Below are positions 44,185 through 54,220 of a stretch of 64,000 bases of DNA, piece by piece. Both the position numbers and the translations under genes were made by a program. Origin of the DNA: Halogeometricum sp. S3BR5-2 (GTDB taxonomy: Archaea; Halobacteriota; Halobacteria; Halobacteriales; Haloferacaceae); contig NZ_JAMQOQ010000001.1 of NCBI RefSeq assembly GCF_031624635.1, forward strand, positions 1-64,000, written 5' to 3'. Numbering within the stretch: position 1 is the first letter of the stretch; every line of letters starts with the position of its first letter. The notes under the pieces are model-generated. The model ran no database searches. It was not told where the DNA came from and saw only the letters and a list, made by a program, of their open reading frames with translations.

Positions 44185-45465
44185 GTGAACCGGGAGAAAA
44201 TACAGTTTTACGCGCTCTACCTCACGCGCTTCGCCGGCGGTTACGGGTTCATCACCCTCATCACGCTCCTCTCCGAGTACATCGACGCGCTCGACCCTAC
44301 GAGCGTCTCCGTCTTCGGCCTCTTCACGGTCGGGGCGGGGTTCATCGTCGGAATGTACACCGCGGGGTTCACCGGCGCGCAGACCGTCGCCGTCGTCCCC
44401 CTCGCGTGGGCGGGCGACCGCTTCGACAAGGGCGACGTGCTCGTCGGCGTCCTCGCCCTCGGAACGGTCGCGTACGCGCTCTTCGTCCCCGTCGACTCCA
44501 GTCTCGGGTTCATCGCCGTCCGCGCCCTGCAGGGCGTCGCCGTCACCGGCGCCGGCCTGATGTCGCTGGCGCTGGTGGGCGAACTCTCCGCCGTCGGGTC
44601 CCGCGCGAACAACATCGGCAAGGCGAACGCGTCGGCGTTTGCCGCCTCCATCCTCGGCAGCCTCCTCGCGGGGGCGCTGTACGACGCCTTCGGCTTCACG
44701 CCCATCTTCGCAATCATCGTCGTCATCATGGCGATAGCCACCGTCACCTGCTGGCTGTTCCTCGACGACGACGACACCCGCGTCCCCGGCTTCCCGTTCA
44801 CCGACCTCGCGCTGAACCGACGCATCCTCACCATCGCCACCTTCCGCGCGCAGTACGCCGTCGCCGTCACCCTCGTCCGGACGTGGGTGCCCATCTATGC
44901 CGGTGTCTCGGCGGCCACGGGCGGCCTCGCCTACGCCAGCCTCGCCGTCTCCTTCACCGTCGTCGCCGAGAAGTTCACGAACATGCTGTTTCAGCCCCGG
45001 ACGGGGACGCTCTCGGACCGCTACGGCCGCGCCCTGTTCGTCTTCGTCGGCGGCGGCGCGTACGGCCTCGTCGCCCTCGCGGTGCCGTTCTCGCCCGCCA
45101 TCGGCGCCGCCCTCGATCTGCCGGGCGCGTTCCCGATTCTGGGACCGCTCTCGCCCGCGTTCCTCCCCCTCGTGGGGCTGTCGGGGCTACTCGGCGTCGC
45201 CGACAGTTTCCGCGAACCGGCGAGCATGGCGCTGTTCGCCGACGAGGGCACCGACAGCGGCGGCGTCGCCTCCTCGTTCGGCATCCGCGAACTGCTGTGG
45301 CGGCCGGGGAGCGTCGTCGGCCCCCTTCTCGGCGGGTGGCTGATGTACGAAGTCGGAATGGAGTGGGTGTTCTTCGTCGGCGGCGGAACGGCGCTTACGG
45401 GCGTGCTGACCTTTCTCGCCGTCCTCGTCTACGACTTCGGACCGGGTGCGCTCACCGAGTGGTGA
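44185..45465 (+). CDS. MFS transporter
   Basis: 426-aa protein with about 12 hydrophobic helices. It has the loop 2-3 motif A-like AGDRFDKGDVLVG, a motif C-like AASILGSLLAGAL, and a second-half DRYGRALFVFVGG repeat. Substrate unknown. GTG start at 44185 (VNREKIQFYALYLTRFAGGYG), since the upstream frame runs through the eamA coding region. Confidence 0.87.
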   Translation: MNREKIQFYALYLTRFAGGYGFITLITLLSEYIDALDPTSVSVFGLFTVGAGFIVGMYTAGFTGAQTVAVVPLAWAGDRFDKGDVLVGVLALGTVAYALFVPVDSSLGFIAVRALQGVAVTGAGLMSLALVGELSAVGSRANNIGKANASAFAASILGSLLAGALYDAFGFTPIFAIIVVIMAIATVTCWLFLDDDDTRVPGFPFTDLALNRRILTIATFRAQYAVAVTLVRTWVPIYAGVSAATGGLAYASLAVSFTVVAEKFTNMLFQPRTGTLSDRYGRALFVFVGGGAYGLVALAVPFSPAIGAALDLPGAFPILGPLSPAFLPLVGLSGLLGVADSFREPASMALFADEGTDSGGVASSFGIRELLWRPGSVVGPLLGGWLMYEVGMEWVFFVGGGTALTGVLTFLAVLVYDFGPGALTEW

Positions 45466-45533
45466 GCGCCCGGCTATCATTCAAGATAACCGACCGGTCG
45501 GTATTTATGCCGTTGGCGGCTTCGTTTCACCTC

Positions 45534-46091
45534 ATGTTCCGCGCGGACGCACCACCGGAGGAGGCCTACGAGCGACTGCGGAAGACGCTCCGTTCGCTCC
45601 CCGAGGAAGTGGTGCCGCTGGCCCGAGTGACCGAAGAATTCCAACACGCCTACGGGGGATTGTTCCCCGACCTCAACGTCCCGCGGGCGATGCAGGACCT
45701 CATCGTCCTCGGCGAGGTCGAACTGTGCGCCGAGACCGAATCCGGCGCGCGCGTTTGGCTCCGCCACCGCTGGGGGGACGTCGATCCGGACGACAGGGCG
45801 GACGACCACCTCGCCGTCGCCGGGACGGCGTGGCGGTCCTACGTCGCCCCCGACTTCCGCCGCCGCCGCGCCGACCGCCTGTTCACCACCCGGAGCGCCG
45901 CGTTCGACCACCTCCGGCGCGCCGGCGGCGTCGACGTCGACGCGCTCGAACCCGTCTGGTTCCTCGACGAGGTGTGGGCCGCGGGGCTCGACTCCGGCGA
46001 GACCGCCGTCGTCCGGCGCGAACCGGTGTACGAACGCGAGGCCGCCCACGGCGAGTTCTACGAGGACGCGAGCGACTTCGGCCTAGAGTGA
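45534..46091 (+). CDS. Unrecognised soluble protein
   Basis: 185 aa, no family recognised; alpha/beta composition, no membrane segment, no Cys clusters. Two starts are possible. The ATG at 45507 sits inside a TATA-like TATTTATG, so transcription from that box would begin near 45530. The ATG at 45534 (MFRADAPPEEAYERL) then gives a leaderless message and is preferred. It lies between the MFS gene and the alpha/beta hydrolase, same strand. Confidence 0.65.
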   Translation: MFRADAPPEEAYERLRKTLRSLPEEVVPLARVTEEFQHAYGGLFPDLNVPRAMQDLIVLGEVELCAETESGARVWLRHRWGDVDPDDRADDHLAVAGTAWRSYVAPDFRRRRADRLFTTRSAAFDHLRRAGGVDVDALEPVWFLDEVWAAGLDSGETAVVRREPVYEREAAHGEFYEDASDFGLE

Positions 46092-46116
46092 AGAAACGCC
46101 CCCTCGTAGGGACGGT

Positions 46117-47589
46117 ATGGACAGCCTCGACACCCCGCGCCGACACCGACTCCTCGGCTCCCGCCTCGGGGGCCTGTTCGAGACGCAGACGTACGAGACG
46201 GTGGCGCTGCGTCGACTCCGGCGTCGGTACGCGGTCCGCCGCGCCCGCGCCGCCGCCGACGTGTCGCTCGGTTCCGGCCCCGCGGCGTTCCTCCGGGCGG
46301 CCGACGCGCCGCCGGCGCCGCACCTGCACGAGCGAATCGAGGCCGCCTTGGCCCGCTTCGCCGATATCCGAGAGCGACACGAGGACGCTGCCGACCGCTG
46401 GGAGGCGGCGTTCTGGGGCGACGAGGAGACGACGCCGGACGAACGCGTCGCCCGCGAACGCGAGCGTCGGGCGGCCGACGACGCCCACGCCGTCCCGGAC
46501 GACGTGTTCGGGTTCCTGGACCGCGACCACCTCGTCCCGCCCGTCGCGTTCGACGTCCCGACTCCCGACGACGCCCGCGAGCGCTGGGCGCACGAACTCG
46601 CCGAACCCGAACGGCTGTACGGCTTCGCCGACTCCACGGTGAACGAGTCGCTCCCGCGCGTCTCGCGGTCGAAGACGGTGCACGGTCCCGAGACGGTGGA
46701 GTACCGCGTCCGGTTCGACACGCCGTCGCTGCACGTCGGCGACACCGCCACCGCCCGGGTGTACGAACCCGAGTCGGCGACCGACGACCTGCCGACGCTC
46801 GTCTTCTTCTCCGGTCTCGGCTCCCTCGGCGACCGGACGGCGTACTGGCTCGAAGAGGAGGCCGTCGCCCGACCGCTGGCCCGCGAGGGGTACCGGGTCG
46901 TCCTGCCGGACGCGCCGTGGCACGGCCGGCGCGAACCCCTCGGCGCCCACGCGGGCGAACCCTACCTCGCCCGGGCACCCGTCGGCCACTTCGAGTTGTA
47001 CGGCGCCGCCGCCCAGGAGACGGGCGTCCTGGTCGACTGGGCGCGCACCGAGGGGGCGCCGGCCGTCGCCGTCGGCGGTCTGAGCCTCGGCGCCATCGTC
47101 TCGCTGCACGTCGCGGGTCGGTGCGGCGACTGGCCCTCGTCGATGCGTCCGGACCTCGTCGCTCCCGTCTCCGGCGTCGGCTCGGTCGCGCAGGCGCTCA
47201 CCGGGTCGCGCCTCGTCTCCATCCTCGGCGTCGACGACGCCCTCACCGCCGCGGGGTGGACCGGCGACGACCTGAACGAGTTCGCCCCCCTCTTGAATCC
47301 CCCCGCGAAACCGGCGCTGCCGCCCGAGCGAATCCTCGCCTGTTACGGCTCCCGCGACGACGTGGCGCCCGCCGAGGGGATGGCGAGCCTCCTCCGCCGC
47401 TGGGACGTCCCCCGGCGGAACGTGATGGTGTGGGACCGCGGCCACGTCGGCACCGCGACGCGTCTCGCCCGCGACGACGGCTTCAGAAACGTCCTGACCG
47501 ACGAACTCGACCGTCTGGCGGCGGACGCGGGCGGGAACGGCGACGGGAACGAGGGGGCCGACGAGGACGCCGCGGCGTCGACCGAGTAG
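46117..47589 (+). CDS. Alpha/beta hydrolase family protein
   Basis: 490-aa protein with an alpha/beta hydrolase core in its second half. Nucleophile Ser in VGGLSLGAIV, a catalytic Asp candidate in CYGSRDDVAP and His in WDRGHVGT. An N-terminal charged segment of about 170 residues of unclear role precedes it. The layout resembles ABHD18-like (DUF2048) proteins. The last 20 residues are acidic low complexity. Substrate unknown. Converges with thrS. Confidence 0.8.
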   Translation: MDSLDTPRRHRLLGSRLGGLFETQTYETVALRRLRRRYAVRRARAAADVSLGSGPAAFLRAADAPPAPHLHERIEAALARFADIRERHEDAADRWEAAFWGDEETTPDERVARERERRAADDAHAVPDDVFGFLDRDHLVPPVAFDVPTPDDARERWAHELAEPERLYGFADSTVNESLPRVSRSKTVHGPETVEYRVRFDTPSLHVGDTATARVYEPESATDDLPTLVFFSGLGSLGDRTAYWLEEEAVARPLAREGYRVVLPDAPWHGRREPLGAHAGEPYLARAPVGHFELYGAAAQETGVLVDWARTEGAPAVAVGGLSLGAIVSLHVAGRCGDWPSSMRPDLVAPVSGVGSVAQALTGSRLVSILGVDDALTAAGWTGDDLNEFAPLLNPPAKPALPPERILACYGSRDDVAPAEGMASLLRRWDVPRRNVMVWDRGHVGTATRLARDDGFRNVLTDELDRLAADAGGNGDGNEGADEDAAASTE

Positions 47590-47630
47590 ACCGACGCTGT
47601 AAGTCGGCGCGTCGCTCCCGAACCGGAGAA

Positions 47631-49556
47631 TCAGTCCGCGAGGAAGTCGGGTTCGAGGCGCTTCTCGCCGTACTCGGCGTCGAGGTGCTCGCGGAACGCC
47701 TCGACGGCAACGTCCTGCTCCTCGCGCTCCTTCCGGTCGCGCACGGAGATGGTGCCGGACTCGGCCTCGTTCTCGCCGACGACGAGCATGTACGGCACGT
47801 TGTCCTCCTGCGCCTCGCGTATCTTCCGCCCGAGCGTCCACGAGCGGTCCTCCACGTCGACGCGGAACTCGGAGAGTTCGTTCTTCACGCGGTGGGCGTA
47901 GCCGAGTTGGTCGTCGGAGATGGGGAGGATTCGGACCTGTTCGGGCGCCAGCCACAGCGGGAACTTCCCGTCGAAGTGCTCGATGAGGACCATGAAGAAC
48001 CGCTCGTAACTGCCGTACAGCGCGCGGTGAATCATCACCGGGCGGTGCTCCTCGTTGTCCTCGCCCGTGTACGTCAGGTCGAACCGCTCGGGCATGTTGA
48101 AGTCCACCTGCACCGTCGGGCCGTCCCACTTCCGGCCGAGGGCGTCCTCGAACGCGAAGTCTATCTTCGGCCCGTAGAACGCGCCGTCGCCGGGTTCGAG
48201 GTCGTAGTCGATGTTCTGGTTGTCGAGGACGGAGCGGAGTTGCGTCTCCGACTGCTCCCATATCTCGTCGCTCCCGACGGACTTCTCGGGGCGCGTGGCG
48301 AGGGCGACGTGTGCTTCTAATCCAAACGTCTCCAGCACCTCGTAGATGGAGTCCATCACCTGTCGAATCTCCGCCTCTATCTGCTCGGGGCGACAGAACA
48401 GGTGGCCGTCGTCGATGGTGAACGACCAGACGCGCGAGAGGCCGGACAGTTCGCCGCGCTGTTCTTTTCTGTAGACTTTCCCGTCCTCGAAGTAGCGGAC
48501 CGGGAGATCCCGATAGGACCACGAGTGCTGGTCGAAGATGGTCGCGTGACCGGGGCAGTTCATCGGTTTCAATCCGTACTCCTCGTCGTTCACGTCGAGG
48601 AGGAACATGTCGTCGACGTAGTTGTCGTAGTGCCCCGACTTCTTCCACAACTCGGTTCGAAAGAGGTGCGGCGTCTCGACGGGGTCGTAACCGGCGTCGA
48701 CGTTCAGCGACTCCGCGAAGCCCGACAGTTCGTCGAGTATCTTCTTGCCGTTCGGGTGGTAGAGGGGGAGGCCCGGCCCCGTCACCTCGGGGATGGAGAA
48801 GAGGTCCATCTCCTGACCCAGTTTGCGGTGGTCGCGCTCCTCGGCCTCCGCCCGCAGTTCCATGTACTCCTCTAAGTCCTTCTCGGACTCGAACGCCGTG
48901 CCGTACACGCGCGTCAGCGTCTCGTTGTCCTCGTCGCCGCGCCAGTACGCCGAGGAGATGTTCAGCAGTTGCACCGCGCCGATTTCGCCCGTCGACTCGA
49001 CGTGCGGACCCTTACAGAGGTCCTCGAAGTCGCCCTGCACGTAGAAGGAGAGTTCCTCGTCGCCGGCGGCCTCGTTCTCCAAGATGTCGCGTTTGTACGG
49101 GTTGTCCTCGTACAGTTCCAGCGCCTCCTCGCGCGAGCGGAGTTCGCGCTCGACGGGGAGGTCCTCCTCGAGTATCGACTCCATCTCGGCCTCTATCGCT
49201 TCGAGGTCGTCGGCGTCGAGGTCGACGTCCGTCACGTCGTAGTAGAAGCCCTCGTCCGTCGGCGGCCCGATGGCGAGTTTCGCCTCGGGGTGCAGGCGCT
49301 GGAGCGCCTGCGCGAAGACGTGCGCGGCCGTGTGCCGGAGGACGCGGAGGTACTCGTCGCTCTGGTCGGTGACGATGACGACCTGCGCGCCGTCGTGGAC
49401 GGGGGCGGCTTTGTCGACCAGTTCGCCGTCGACGACGCCCGCGACCGTGTCCTTTCCGAGCCCCGGCCCGATTTCGTAGGCGACGTCCGCGACCGTCGCA
49501 CCCTCCTCGACGGACAGCTCCGAGCCGTCGGGGAGCGTCACCACGATTTCACTCAT
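47631..49556 (-). CDS. thrS: Threonyl-tRNA synthetase
   Basis: 641-aa ThrRS: TGS domain (1-62), bacterial/eukaryotic-type N2 editing domain (about 63-230, [11 protein letters not shown] and [10 protein letters not shown]), class II catalytic core (motif 2 [18 protein letters not shown], motif 3 [12 protein letters not shown], zinc ligands Cys in MNCPGH and His in DGHLF plus a late His), and anticodon-binding domain. Charges tRNA-Thr and edits mischarged Ser. Most archaea use an unrelated DTD-like editing domain; haloarchaea having this form is consistent with ancient transfer from bacteria. Stand-alone gene. Confidence 0.96.
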   Translation of the reverse strand: MSEIVVTLPDGSELSVEEGATVADVAYEIGPGLGKDTVAGVVDGELVDKAAPVHDGAQVVIVTDQSDEYLRVLRHTAAHVFAQALQRLHPEAKLAIGPPTDEGFYYDVTDVDLDADDLEAIEAEMESILEEDLPVERELRSREEALELYEDNPYKRDILENEAAGDEELSFYVQGDFEDLCKGPHVESTGEIGAVQLLNISSAYWRGDEDNETLTRVYGTAFESEKDLEEYMELRAEAEERDHRKLGQEMDLFSIPEVTGPGLPLYHPNGKKILDELSGFAESLNVDAGYDPVETPHLFRTELWKKSGHYDNYVDDMFLLDVNDEEYGLKPMNCPGHATIFDQHSWSYRDLPVRYFEDGKVYRKEQRGELSGLSRVWSFTIDDGHLFCRPEQIEAEIRQVMDSIYEVLETFGLEAHVALATRPEKSVGSDEIWEQSETQLRSVLDNQNIDYDLEPGDGAFYGPKIDFAFEDALGRKWDGPTVQVDFNMPERFDLTYTGEDNEEHRPVMIHRALYGSYERFFMVLIEHFDGKFPLWLAPEQVRILPISDDQLGYAHRVKNELSEFRVDVEDRSWTLGRKIREAQEDNVPYMLVVGENEAESGTISVRDRKEREEQDVAVEAFREHLDAEYGEKRLEPDFLAD

Positions 49557-49761
49557 GTGCGTTCGGAATCGGAGCGCACGAATAAGTGTTTTTGAAGGGC
49601 GCTACGGGGTCGCACGGGCGCGCTGGCCGTCGAGGACGGCCGCCGTGCGACCGGTCCGCGACGCCGTCTCCGGCGCGCCCCTCGGGGGCGACCGGCGCCC
49701 GAAGAGCGCGAACTTCGGAGACGGCGAAAATACCTTTGCACCGCCGCACGCACGAACCTGA

Positions 49762-50679
49762 ATGGATATCTCCTCGCTGTCGCGACGCGAAGCGCTCTCC
49801 GGTGCCGCCGTCGCCGCGGGTGCGGTCGGGGGCGGAGCGCTGGTCGGCGAGCGTCTCGGCTTCGACCCGCTCGGAATGGGCGGGCCCTCCGGCGACCCGA
49901 CCCTCGCGGCCTGTTCGTTCAACGTCCTGCACGAGACCTCCGACAGCGAGTTCCCGTGGGAGCCCCGACTCCCCCGCGTCGTCGACGCCATCGAGCGCAT
50001 CGACGCCGAACTGCTCGGTCTCCAAGAGATCATGCCGGAACAGCGGAGCGACCTGCGGGCGGCGCTCGACGGCTACGAGTGGTACGGCCGCGGCCGCGAG
50101 GGCGGCGACGAGAGCGAGGCTGTTCCCGTCGTCTGGTCGGCGGACCGCTTCGAGGCGCGCGACCGGGGAGATTTCTGGCTCTCGTCGACGCCCGGAGAGC
50201 CGAGCGCCGGGTGGGGCGCTCCCAACCGACGCGTCGCGACGTGGGTGAGCCTCACCGACGGGAACACGGGAACCGACATCTGGTTCTGCAACACGCACTT
50301 CTCCTGGGCCGACGAGGAGACGCGCCTCCGGTCGGCGGAACTCGTTCGACGGCGGGCGGTCGAACGCGCGGAGGGCGGCGAGTCGGTCGTCCTGACGGGC
50401 GACCTCAACGCCGAACCGGAGTCCCCGGCCCACCGCCGCCTGACGGGTGCGTCGGAGACCCGTTCGAGCCCGCTCGCCGACGGCCGCCGGACGGCGGACG
50501 CCGATTCGGTGTCCGGCCCCTCGCGGACGTACCACGACTTCTCGGACGACCTGGAGGACCGGGTCGACTACGCGTTCGTCCCCCGGGAAGCGGACGTGCT
50601 CGGTTATCGAACGCTCGGAATCCGGGAGGAGGGCTACCGCTCGGATCACCTGCCGGTCGTCGCGCGCTTCCGCCTGTAA
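49762..50679 (+). CDS. Endonuclease/exonuclease/phosphatase family protein, Tat-exported
   Basis: 305-aa EEP-fold hydrolase. The N-terminus SLSRREALSGAAVAAGAVGGGALVG (split here as twin-Arg SRREAL plus hydrophobic stretch) is a Tat-type signal. The catalytic set is visible: LLGLQE (Glu metal ligand), FCNTHFS, TGDLNAEPE and SDHLPVV. Enzymes of this fold cleave phosphodiesters (nucleic acids, phospholipids); the extracellular location suggests salvage. A TATA-like AAATACC sits about 28 bp upstream. Confidence 0.87.
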   Translation: MDISSLSRREALSGAAVAAGAVGGGALVGERLGFDPLGMGGPSGDPTLAACSFNVLHETSDSEFPWEPRLPRVVDAIERIDAELLGLQEIMPEQRSDLRAALDGYEWYGRGREGGDESEAVPVVWSADRFEARDRGDFWLSSTPGEPSAGWGAPNRRVATWVSLTDGNTGTDIWFCNTHFSWADEETRLRSAELVRRRAVERAEGGESVVLTGDLNAEPESPAHRRLTGASETRSSPLADGRRTADADSVSGPSRTYHDFSDDLEDRVDYAFVPREADVLGYRTLGIREEGYRSDHLPVVARFRL

Positions 50680-50773
50680 CCGGGGACGACGACGGCCCCC
50701 TCCGGACCCGTCGGCGGCCGGCCGTCGTCCCGACAGCCACACGCTTATCTCCCCGGACTCGGACAGGGAAACT

Positions 50774-52264
50774 ATGAGATTCGACCGACAGTCGGGCGTC
50801 TTTATGCACGTCACGTCCCTGCCGGGGCCGCACGGCATCGGCGACCTCGGCGACGGCGCCCGCGCGTTCGTGGATTGGCTCGCGTCGGCGGAGCAGTCGC
50901 TCTGGCAGTTCTGTCCGCTCGGACCGACGGCGTCGATTCACGGCGACTCGCCGTACCAGTCGTACTCGGCGTTCGCCGGCAATCCGCTGCTCGTCGACCT
51001 CCGCCGACTCCGGGAGGAGGGCTACCTCACCGACGACGACCTCGAACCCGTCCCCGAGTTCTCGCCGCACGACGTGGAGTACGACCGCGTCCGCGAGTAC
51101 AAGACCGAGATGCTCCGCACCGCGCACGACCGATTCCGCGCGGAGGCGACCGACGAGGACCGCGAAGCCCTCGAATCGTTCCGAGAGCGCGAGTCGGCGT
51201 GGCTCGACGGCTACGCGCTGTTCATGGCGCTGCGGACGCGCTACGACGGCGCGTGGATCGAGTGGCCGCAGGAGATACGCACGCACGAGGAGGAGGCCGC
51301 CGAGCGACACCGCGAGGAACTCGCCGAGGAGGTTCGCTACCGCGAGTTCGTTCAGTTCGTCTTCGACCGGCAGTGGCGCGACCTGAAGTCCTACGCCAAC
51401 GAGCGGGGGGTCGAACTGGTGGGCGACCTGCCCATCTACGTCGCCCTCGACAGCGCCGACGTGTGGGCGTCGCCGGAGGCGTTCGACCTGACAGAGGAGA
51501 ACGAACCCGCCGCCGTCGCGGGCGTCCCGCCGAACCCCGGCGACGACGGCCAGCGGTGGGGGAACCCCCTCTACGACTGGGAGTACCTCCGCGAGAACGG
51601 CTACGACTGGTGGATGGACCGGCTCGAACGGCTGTTCGAACTCGTCGACGTCACCCGCATCGACCACTTCAAGGGATTCGACGAGTACTGGGCCATCCCG
51701 GCGAACGCGCGGTCCCCCGAGGCGGGCGAGTGGCGACAGGGCCCCGGGGCGGCGTTCTTCGAGGCCGTCGAAGAGCGGTTCGGCGACCTGCCGTTCGTCG
51801 TGGAGGACCTCGGCTTCATCGACCAGAGCATGGTCGACCTGCGCGACCGGTTCGGGTTCCCGGGCATGCGCGTCCCCCAGTACGCCGACTGGTGCCAGCA
51901 GGGCGATATGTACCAGCCGATGCACTTCCCCGAGAACAGCGTCGGCTACACGTCGACGCACGACACCAACACGTTCGTCGGCTACTACCGCGACCTGCCG
52001 GACCAACAGAAGGACTGCCTGCACTACAACGTCGGAGCCGACGGCTCCGAGATACACTGGTCGGTCATCGACGCCGTCTGGCGGTCGAACGCCGTCCTCG
52101 CGTTCACGACGATGCAGGACGTGCTCGGACTCGGGTCGGAGGCGCGCTTCAACCTCCCCGGCACCGCACAGGGCAACTGGCGGTGGCGCTGCACCGACGA
52201 GGGGTTCGACCCCGACGCGGCGAACCGCCTCGCGGCCCTCACCGACGAACACATCCGCAACTAA
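50774..52264 (+). CDS. malQ: 4-alpha-glucanotransferase (amylomaltase)
   Basis: 496-aa GH77 enzyme that transfers alpha-1,4-glucan segments between maltodextrins and releases glucose. Family marks: GVFMHVTSLPGPHGIGDLG, SPYQSYSAFAGNPLL, RIDHFKGFDEYW (nucleophile Asp near 296), FVVEDLG (acid/base Glu near 344), STHDTNT. Cytoplasmic. It lies apart from the GH15/GH13 cluster 20 kb away but belongs to the same alpha-glucan metabolism. Confidence 0.95.
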   Translation: MRFDRQSGVFMHVTSLPGPHGIGDLGDGARAFVDWLASAEQSLWQFCPLGPTASIHGDSPYQSYSAFAGNPLLVDLRRLREEGYLTDDDLEPVPEFSPHDVEYDRVREYKTEMLRTAHDRFRAEATDEDREALESFRERESAWLDGYALFMALRTRYDGAWIEWPQEIRTHEEEAAERHREELAEEVRYREFVQFVFDRQWRDLKSYANERGVELVGDLPIYVALDSADVWASPEAFDLTEENEPAAVAGVPPNPGDDGQRWGNPLYDWEYLRENGYDWWMDRLERLFELVDVTRIDHFKGFDEYWAIPANARSPEAGEWRQGPGAAFFEAVEERFGDLPFVVEDLGFIDQSMVDLRDRFGFPGMRVPQYADWCQQGDMYQPMHFPENSVGYTSTHDTNTFVGYYRDLPDQQKDCLHYNVGADGSEIHWSVIDAVWRSNAVLAFTTMQDVLGLGSEARFNLPGTAQGNWRWRCTDEGFDPDAANRLAALTDEHIRN

Positions 52265-52470
52265 ACGACTCCCTTTCGTTCTCCCCGTCCGCCACCGCGG
52301 TTCCGCACGGCGCCGGTTGAGCAGTTGGCTGTTCGGGTCGGAACTCGAACGCCGTTCGACGGCTTGCCAATCGGAAACAATATCCTTGTGTACATGTCCT
52401 CGAAGCACGCCAAATTCAAAACGGCCGATGGATTCTAACCGCTGGCCCGGGAACCGAGAGCCACTACCAG

Positions 52471-53568
52471 ATGAACGCAACAGTCATCAGTCTCCGTCTT
52501 CTCGCGGGCGTCGCGCTCATTCTCGCGAACGGCTTCTTCGTCGCTATCGAGTTCGCGCTGACGCGCGCCCGGCAGTTCACCGAGGACGAGTTCGTCGGCG
52601 ACGACTCGCGACTCGAACGCGCGTGGTCGATGACGCAGGACCTCGAACTCTACTTGACCACCTGTCAGGTCGGCATCACCGCGTCGAGTATCGCGGTCGG
52701 TATCGTCGCGGAACCCGCGCTCGCGGCCCTGTTCGAACCGCTGTTCGGCGGCACGGCGCTCGCCACGGTCGGCGCGGGCGCGATACTCGCGTACGGTATC
52801 ATCAACCTCGTCCACCTCACCCACGGCGAACAGGCGCCGACGTACCTCGGCGTCGAGCGCTCCCGGACGGTGTGCCGGTACGGCGCGGCACCGCTGTACT
52901 GGTTCTACGTCGTCATCTCGCCGCTCATCACGCTGGGCGACGCGGTGGCGAAGTGGACGCTCAAACTGTTCGGCATCGAGATGACGGGCGCGTGGCTCGA
53001 AACCGAGGAGGACGTCATCGAGACGCGCGCGCAACTCCACAATCGGATGAGTTCGCTCCTGGACCGCGGCGAGATATCCGGCGAGCGACACGAGGAGGTG
53101 CTGAACGCCTTGGAGGCGGGGGAGATTCAGATTCGAGACGTGATGGTCGACGCCGCGGACGCCGTCTACCTCTCGATGGACGCCTCGCCCGAGGAGAACC
53201 TCCGTCGCGTCTCCGACACGCCGCACACCCGGTATCCACTCGTCGACGGCAACCTCGGCTCGGTCGAGGGCGTCGTCTACGTCCCGAGCGTCGTCGACCG
53301 CATCGACGACCTGCGGTCCGGCGACGTGACGTTCGCCGAAATCGCCGCGCCGCCGATGACGATATCGGCGGAGACGACCGTCAGCGACGCGATAGACCGC
53401 TTCCAAGCCGAACGACAGGAACTCGCGGTCGTGTTCGCCGACGGCGACGCCATCGGACTCATCACCGCGACGGACGCGCTGGAGGCCGTGATGGGCGACC
53501 TGGAGGACCCGCTGGACGCGGGGGACGACCGGGACCCGTCCGACCGCGGCGACGCGACGCCGAGTTAG
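52471..53568 (+). CDS. CNNM/CorC-type transporter-associated protein (DUF21-CBS)
   Basis: 365-aa membrane protein: DUF21 domain with about four transmembrane segments (1-150, NGFFVAIEFALTRAR, LTTCQVGITASS, HGEQAPTYLG) and a cytoplasmic CBS pair (about 205-340). Family members regulate or transport Mg2+/Co2+ or act in ion homeostasis. Its stop codon overlaps that of the convergent DJ-1/PfpI gene by 4 bp. corA-type Mg transport is encoded separately at 59.4 kb. Confidence 0.87.
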   Translation: MNATVISLRLLAGVALILANGFFVAIEFALTRARQFTEDEFVGDDSRLERAWSMTQDLELYLTTCQVGITASSIAVGIVAEPALAALFEPLFGGTALATVGAGAILAYGIINLVHLTHGEQAPTYLGVERSRTVCRYGAAPLYWFYVVISPLITLGDAVAKWTLKLFGIEMTGAWLETEEDVIETRAQLHNRMSSLLDRGEISGERHEEVLNALEAGEIQIRDVMVDAADAVYLSMDASPEENLRRVSDTPHTRYPLVDGNLGSVEGVVYVPSVVDRIDDLRSGDVTFAEIAAPPMTISAETTVSDAIDRFQAERQELAVVFADGDAIGLITATDALEAVMGDLEDPLDAGDDRDPSDRGDATPS

Positions 53569-54146
53569 AGCGCCGAGCGACCGCCCTCCTCTCCGTTCGG
53601 ATAATCCATCTGTTCTGCGACCGCCGCCCGCGTCTCGGCGTCGGTCAGTCGCTCGACGAGGTACAGACCGAGGTCCAGCGCCGAGGTGACGCCGCGGGCG
53701 GTCACCACGTCGCCCTCGTCGACGACGCGGTCCGACGACACCTCGCAGTACGCCGCGAGTTCCTCCGTCGCCCCGGGGTGCGTCGTCGCCGTCTTCTCCT
53801 CCAGGAACCCCGCCGCGCCGAGCAGCAGCGACCCGGTGCAGACCGACGCCAACAGGTCCGCATCGGCGGTTTCGAGCCACGCGAGGAAGTGCTTGTCCGC
53901 CTGCAGGGTTCGGGTGCCCGCGCCCCCCGGGACGACCACCAGGTCGTACCCGTCCAAGGGTTCGCCGACCCTGTCGGCCTCGAAACGGAGACCCGCCGTC
54001 GCCGTCACCGTCTCCGTGGGGGCGCAGACGTCCCATTCGAACGGGAACGGCGCGAGGTCCATCGTGTCGAGGCGGGTCAGCGGGTCGAACGCCCCGACGA
54101 AGTCGAGGGCGGTCATCTCGTCGAAGGCGACGAAGGCGGTTCGCAT
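53565..54146 (-). CDS. DJ-1/PfpI family protein
   Basis: 193-aa class I glutamine-amidotransferase-like protein. The nucleophile Cys is in LLASVCTGSLLLGAAG and a supporting Glu in the N-terminal FVAFDEMTALDFVGAFDPL. It resembles isonitrile-hydratase/cyclohexyl-isocyanide-hydratase-like members; precise activity unknown. ATG at 54146 preferred; 35 upstream codons run into the divergent mscS gene. Confidence 0.85.
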   Translation of the reverse strand: MRTAFVAFDEMTALDFVGAFDPLTRLDTMDLAPFPFEWDVCAPTETVTATAGLRFEADRVGEPLDGYDLVVVPGGAGTRTLQADKHFLAWLETADADLLASVCTGSLLLGAAGFLEEKTATTHPGATEELAAYCEVSSDRVVDEGDVVTARGVTSALDLGLYLVERLTDAETRAAVAEQMDYPNGEEGGRSAL

Positions 54147-54220
54147 ACGGGCGCTTCGACGCCGGAGGAGGTAAAGCCGCCCTCCGGTAGTTTTTCGCCG
54201 TCCCGCGGAGACGACGACGC

